A stretch of DNA of 39,729 bases from Leptolyngbyaceae cyanobacterium RM1_1_2. Lineage in GTDB: Bacteria > Cyanobacteriota > Cyanobacteriia > Phormidesmidales > Phormidesmidaceae. The translations under genes and the position numbers were made by a program. The notes under the pieces are model-generated. The model was not told the origin of the DNA. It saw nothing but the letters and a program-made list of their open reading frames with translations, and did no database searches. The DNA lies in contig JAAUQI010000045.1 of NCBI GenBank assembly GCA_012032345.1, positions 1-39,729 of the forward strand, in the 5' to 3' direction. Below are positions 36,879 through 39,729 of this stretch, piece by piece (positions within the stretch are counted from its first letter, which is position 1; each line of letters starts with the position of its first letter).

Positions 36879-38012
36879 ATGACTGGGAAAATCGCCACGG
36901 AAATTGTCGTTATTGGAGCCGGTCTTGCCGGACTGAGCTGTGCCCAACAGCTGGCCCAGGCAGGCTATCAGGTTATAGTCTTAGAAAAATCGCGGGGCGT
37001 CGGGGGGCGCTTGGCCACGCGCCGTCTGCACAATACCTGTGCCGATCATGGAGCGCGATCGCTGCAGCCGGAGACTAACCTGCTGCGATCGCTGATTGAC
37101 TGCTTAGTTGGGCAGGGCGTTTTACAACCCTGGCAGACCTCAACCTATCGCTGGCAAGATCATCGGGTGAGTGCCATCCCAACGCCGCCCCAGTTTATTG
37201 CTCCTCAGGGAATAACGGCGGTGGCTAAATTTTTGGCAGCGGGACTCACGCTTCACCGCCAGTGTCGAGTCACCGCCATTGAGCGCGGCTCAGAAACCTG
37301 GCACATTCAGGCTCAAACTGCAGACACGCTCACGACTCTCTCAGCTCGGGCTGTGGTTTTAGCTATCCCAGCGGCCCAGGCCCTCGACTTGATCACACCG
37401 CTATTCCCAAGGTTTATTAGCACTGAGGCGATCGCCGCCCTCGGTTATATCAGCTACTATCCCGGCTTTAGCGTCATGGCGGGCTATCCGGTAGCCTGCT
37501 TTGACAAGTTTGATGCTTTACCGGCGGCTGGCTGGCAGGTAGAGTTTGCTAACGAGCCTGACTTGGGCTGGGTGGGGCTGGAAAACAGCAAGCATCGCGC
37601 CGTAGAATTTCCGCTTTTAGTGGTGCAGAGCAGTGCCGCCTTTGCTCAAACTCATCTCGAAGCTATAGATCTAGCTGCAGTTGCCGAAAAACTGCTGCAG
37701 GCAGCAGCTGAGCGACTGCTGCCCTGGCTCAATCAGCCTGACTGGCTTCAAACCCATCGGTGGCGCTATGCCCTGACCGCGCAGACCTATGCTGGCGCAG
37801 TGCTGCCCTTAGCGATATCTCCCTGGCTGCTGGGCTGTGGCGACTGGTGCTCAGGCAGTGGCGCTGCGGCAGCGCTGCAATCGGGGTTAGCCGCTGCCGA
37901 TACTCTCAATCAGCAGCTTCAGCAGCGATCGCTCTTGCCTGCAGAGGTGCTGTGGGAGCGTCTGGGGGAAAGATTAAAAGACAACAGAACTTACAAGAGT
38001 TTTGAGTCTTGA
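36879..38012 (+). CDS. FAD-dependent amine oxidase/renalase-like oxidoreductase
   Basis: A 377-aa flavoprotein. The N-terminal dinucleotide fold is IVVIGAGLAGLSCAQQLAQ, followed by VLEKSRGVGGRLATRR, the GG motif of this group. The C-terminal GCGDWCSGSGAAAALQSG closes the FAD site. Overall it looks like the renalase-like NAD(P)/FAD oxidoreductases of cyanobacteria. The substrate is unknown. ATG 36879 is preferred to an in-frame TTG at 36849. Its stop lies within a short repeat region (38000-38070). Confidence 0.82.
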   Translation: MTGKIATEIVVIGAGLAGLSCAQQLAQAGYQVIVLEKSRGVGGRLATRRLHNTCADHGARSLQPETNLLRSLIDCLVGQGVLQPWQTSTYRWQDHRVSAIPTPPQFIAPQGITAVAKFLAAGLTLHRQCRVTAIERGSETWHIQAQTADTLTTLSARAVVLAIPAAQALDLITPLFPRFISTEAIAALGYISYYPGFSVMAGYPVACFDKFDALPAAGWQVEFANEPDLGWVGLENSKHRAVEFPLLVVQSSAAFAQTHLEAIDLAAVAEKLLQAAAERLLPWLNQPDWLQTHRWRYALTAQTYAGAVLPLAISPWLLGCGDWCSGSGAAAALQSGLAAADTLNQQLQQRSLLPAEVLWERLGERLKDNRTYKSFES

Positions 38013-38070
38013 GGGTTTAATTTTGAGTCTTGGGAGCCTTGGGGAAGTTTTGGGTTTTGAGGGTTTAATT
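38000..38070. repeat. Short direct repeats across the end of the oxidoreductase gene
   Basis: TTTTGAGTCTTG occurs at 38000-38011 and again at 38021-38032 (period 21). TTGAGGGTTTAATT occurs at 38009-38022 and 38057-38070. The first copies cover the last codons and stop of the oxidoreductase, so the repeat arose over the gene end. Degenerate G/T-rich text lies between. Confidence 0.75.
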
Positions 38071-38104
38071 CAGGGCCGATAAGTACTCTGCATAGGTCTT
38101 GGCT

Positions 38105-38136
38105 AAAAAAAGAGGATCTACTTCTAATAGATCCTC
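38105..38136 (-). terminator. Intrinsic terminator of the zinc-ribbon gene
   Basis: GAGGATCTA (38112-38120) pairs with TAGATCCTC (38128-38136) around a 7-nt loop. On the minus strand the hairpin is followed by TTTTTTT. It lies about 30 bp beyond the stop of the minus-strand zinc-ribbon gene and is its natural terminator. Confidence 0.85.
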
Positions 38137-38165
38137 GGCTTTACTGACTTGAGACTGGGCTAAAT

Positions 38166-38393
38166 CTACAGGGACTGCAGCGTTTCCTCTGCTGAATTCT
38201 CACGAGACTGAGTGGGCACTCGAAAAGCTTCTTCTAAAGCAGCGACATCATCCAAAATTTCTGGCTCTGTGCTGGCTGCAGCTTCGATGATCGGCATCTC
38301 TTGCCAGCAGTCCGTACAAACCCAGTAGGGGCCGCTACTGCGTACATGGCGCAGCAAAACGTGGCCACAGCAGGGACAGCTTTGATTATTCAT
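38166..38393 (-). CDS. Small zinc-ribbon protein
   Basis: A 75-aa protein. Two CxxC knuckles, CPCCGHVLL near residue 6 and WVCTDCWQEM near residue 25, make a likely zinc ribbon. They are followed by an acidic tail. This is a cyanobacterial hypothetical type with no known role. It starts at an ATG and has a clear terminator downstream. Confidence 0.8.
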   Translation of the reverse strand: MNNQSCPCCGHVLLRHVRSSGPYWVCTDCWQEMPIIEAAASTEPEILDDVAALEEAFRVPTQSRENSAEETLQSL

Positions 38394-39002
38394 TGCACCT
38401 GATCTCCAAGATTAACTAGACTGATTTTTCGAAGAAGCGTAGTTGGATAAACACACAGATTGCAGGTGTCGTTTACTAGAATGTCGCTAGAGGCAGCTTT
38501 GCATTTGCCTGCCATCCGACCTGCGCTAGAGTGACGACTGACTGACCTGTGTAGTTTTGACGATTCAGGCTATGCACTTATGATATTGCTCTAACCGTCA
38601 CATTAAAACTGTTGCCGATGAACCCTGCTTTGTCAAAGGCAAAAACTTTTAGCAGAAAACCTCGGTTTCTGGCAGCTACAGGCTTTTTTCGTCCTCTAAG
38701 TTAGCTATAGGCATCATTATTTTTCAAGGCACAAGCAACCACACCAGACAAAATCACTCTTTTGAGTGATCTTAGTAGGAGAGGCTGTCTCACCTACAGG
38801 CTACTAGCTAAGAGTACCCATTCAAGCTGGGTCAGTTGCCCAAACAATCAAAGCAACCTGACCCAGCGCTGAGCCTGAATCTAGTGAAGCACTGCTGTCA
38901 ATTCCAGGCTAGTCTGGAAAAACAGTAGCACCTAGCGAAAAATTGGGTACGGTTTAACCTGAATCAGTTTGAGTTCTTTCTGTATTCCCCAAAGTCTTCA
39001 AA
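38394..39002. other. 609-bp intergenic region with hairpins
   Basis: No protein gene with a credible start is visible. Two hairpins stand out. ATCACTC (38753-38759) pairs with GAGTGAT (38764-38770) over a TTTT loop. GCTGGGTCAGTTGC (38826-38839) pairs with GCAACCTGACCCAGC (38853-38867) with one bulge. Promoters for the zinc-ribbon gene (left end) and the transporter (right end) must lie here. The hairpins may mark a non-coding RNA or a long leader of the transporter. Confidence 0.5.
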
Positions 39003-39729
39003 ATGACTTCCCAAGATTCTTTACTTTCACCCGCCTCACTACCGAGACTAAATTTATTCACCATGTTTCGCTTGGGGCTGTTTCAGATGGGACTGGGCCT
39101 GCTGTCTTTGCTGACGCTGGGCGTGCTCAATCAGGTGATGATTTCTGAGCTGAAAATCCCCGGTACCTTAGCTGCTGGCGCGATCGCCATGTATCAGTTT
39201 GTCGCACCTGCTAGAGTGTGGTTTGGGCAGCTTTCAGATGCCCGTCCAATTCGGGGGCATCACCGGACAGGCTATATCTGGTTGGGTCTAGTCTTTCAGG
39301 CTCTGTGCCTGTTTTTAGCCGTGCAGGTAGTTTGGCAGCTAGGGGCCAGCGCCGCTTTGGGCTGGAGCGCTCAAACTTACGGCTGGGTCGGCTTTTTGGC
39401 TTTTATGTTTGCGCTTTATGGTCTTTGCATTAGCGCTAGCGCAACGCCGTTCACTGCTTTGCTTGTTGACGTTTCTGACGAAGACAACCGCTCTCAGCTA
39501 GTGGGCATTGTCTGGGCTATGCTAATGGTCGGAATTATTATTGGGGCGATCGCGGGTCAAAAAATGTTGGAAGGCATTGCTCCAGGCGAGTTGCAAAACG
39601 CAATCAACCGCCTGTTTATTACTTTTCCGATCGCCGTTTGCGGCCTGGGCATCGCGGCTACCCTGGGGATTGAAAAAAAATATTCTCGCTATGCCTCTCG
39701 CTCCGCTCTGAGCGATCGAGAAGATAAAA
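39003..39729 (+). CDS. BCD (PucC-like) family MFS transporter, 3' end outside window
   Basis: The frame is open from ATG 39003 to the window end, 242 codons with no stop. LNLFTMFRLGLFQMGLGLLS at the start, FGQLSDARPIRGHHRTGYI after the second helix and ATPFTALLVDVSDEDNRSQL are features of the BCD/PucC group of the major facilitator superfamily. In phototrophs these are linked to (bacterio)chlorophyll or antenna assembly. About six helices are present, so roughly half of the protein is inside the window. Confidence 0.85.
   Translation, partial: MTSQDSLLSPASLPRLNLFTMFRLGLFQMGLGLLSLLTLGVLNQVMISELKIPGTLAAGAIAMYQFVAPARVWFGQLSDARPIRGHHRTGYIWLGLVFQALCLFLAVQVVWQLGASAALGWSAQTYGWVGFLAFMFALYGLCISASATPFTALLVDVSDEDNRSQLVGIVWAMLMVGIIIGAIAGQKMLEGIAPGELQNAINRLFITFPIAVCGLGIAATLGIEKKYSRYASRSALSDREDK

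Noticed and set aside
1-39729. CRISPR array, tRNA/rRNA gene, prophage or intact insertion sequence
   Set aside because: Both strands were scanned for regularly spaced repeats, T-loop motifs, integrase or transposase motifs and phage structural genes. Nothing convincing was found by eye.

Overview
The window reads as a stretch of cyanobacterial chromosome. The HIP1 octamer GCGATCGC is scattered through almost every gene (for example 249-256 and 494-501). The gene set is also cyanobacterial: a CrtQ-type zeta-carotene desaturase followed by an SRPBCC protein, a DUF6930 protein, SufA, a FurC/PerR-type regulator, CydAB, a PucC/BCD-family transporter, Uma2 nucleases and several two-component proteins. 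I cannot name the genus. No tRNA, rRNA, CRISPR array or intact transposon was seen.

Layout. 1-505: unassigned, apparently decayed coding sequence. 521-6420: ZIP metal transporter, large RCK/TrkA-N potassium channel, D-lactate dehydrogenase, stand-alone receiver, P-type ATPase remnant, DedA protein. 6539-8577: decayed receiver, receiver-adenylate/guanylate cyclase, MoaD. 8614-10970: sufA (minus) divergent from a DUF6930 gene. 11083-15011: crtQ, SRPBCC protein and a methylase-like protein with an altered catalytic motif, closely packed. 15279-17132: DUF305 protein, Uma2 nuclease, then two 5'-truncated gene remnants facing away from each other. 17277-20544: purB, Robl-like protein, GIDE-domain protein and PadR regulator. 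20673-21992: an AT-richer islet without HIP1 sites, holding a gutted NotI-like endonuclease and an intact Dam-type methylase. 22058-27548: acsA, DUF1003 protein, alpha-amylase, diguanylate cyclase. 27570-30447: lipase (minus), PAS histidine kinase and its probable receiver partner. 30599-33820: cydA-cydB-metallopeptidase. 34116-38393: PerR-like regulator, a 26-codon membrane microprotein, DnaJ-like and YaaW-like proteins, FAD oxidoreductase, zinc-ribbon protein. 39003-end: BCD transporter, cut by the window edge.

The most important observation for any user is that crtQ, purB (twice), the amylase, padR and the histidine kinase are each split by what looks like one missing base, usually in a short A or T run. 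Frame is restored by one inserted base each time, and the protein continues without loss. This pattern fits sequencing undercalls better than gene death, so I annotate these as full-length genes with probable sequence errors. The P-type ATPase, NotI-like, Uma2/DUF3105 and receiver remnants instead lack whole segments or key residues and look truly decayed.

Functionally the window mixes housekeeping (purB, sufA, acsA, crtQ), respiration and fermentation (cydAB, D-LDH), redox and metal control (PerR, ZIP, SufA) and second-messenger signalling (class III cyclase, GGDEF protein, HK/RR pair). The accessory part is a decayed restriction-modification islet and a second, probably inactive methylase-like protein. 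I found no clearly new multi-gene system. The best candidates for something undescribed are the RPPW methylase-like protein, the minus-strand terminator upstream of the lipase, the 26-aa microprotein and the 48-bp perfect palindrome.
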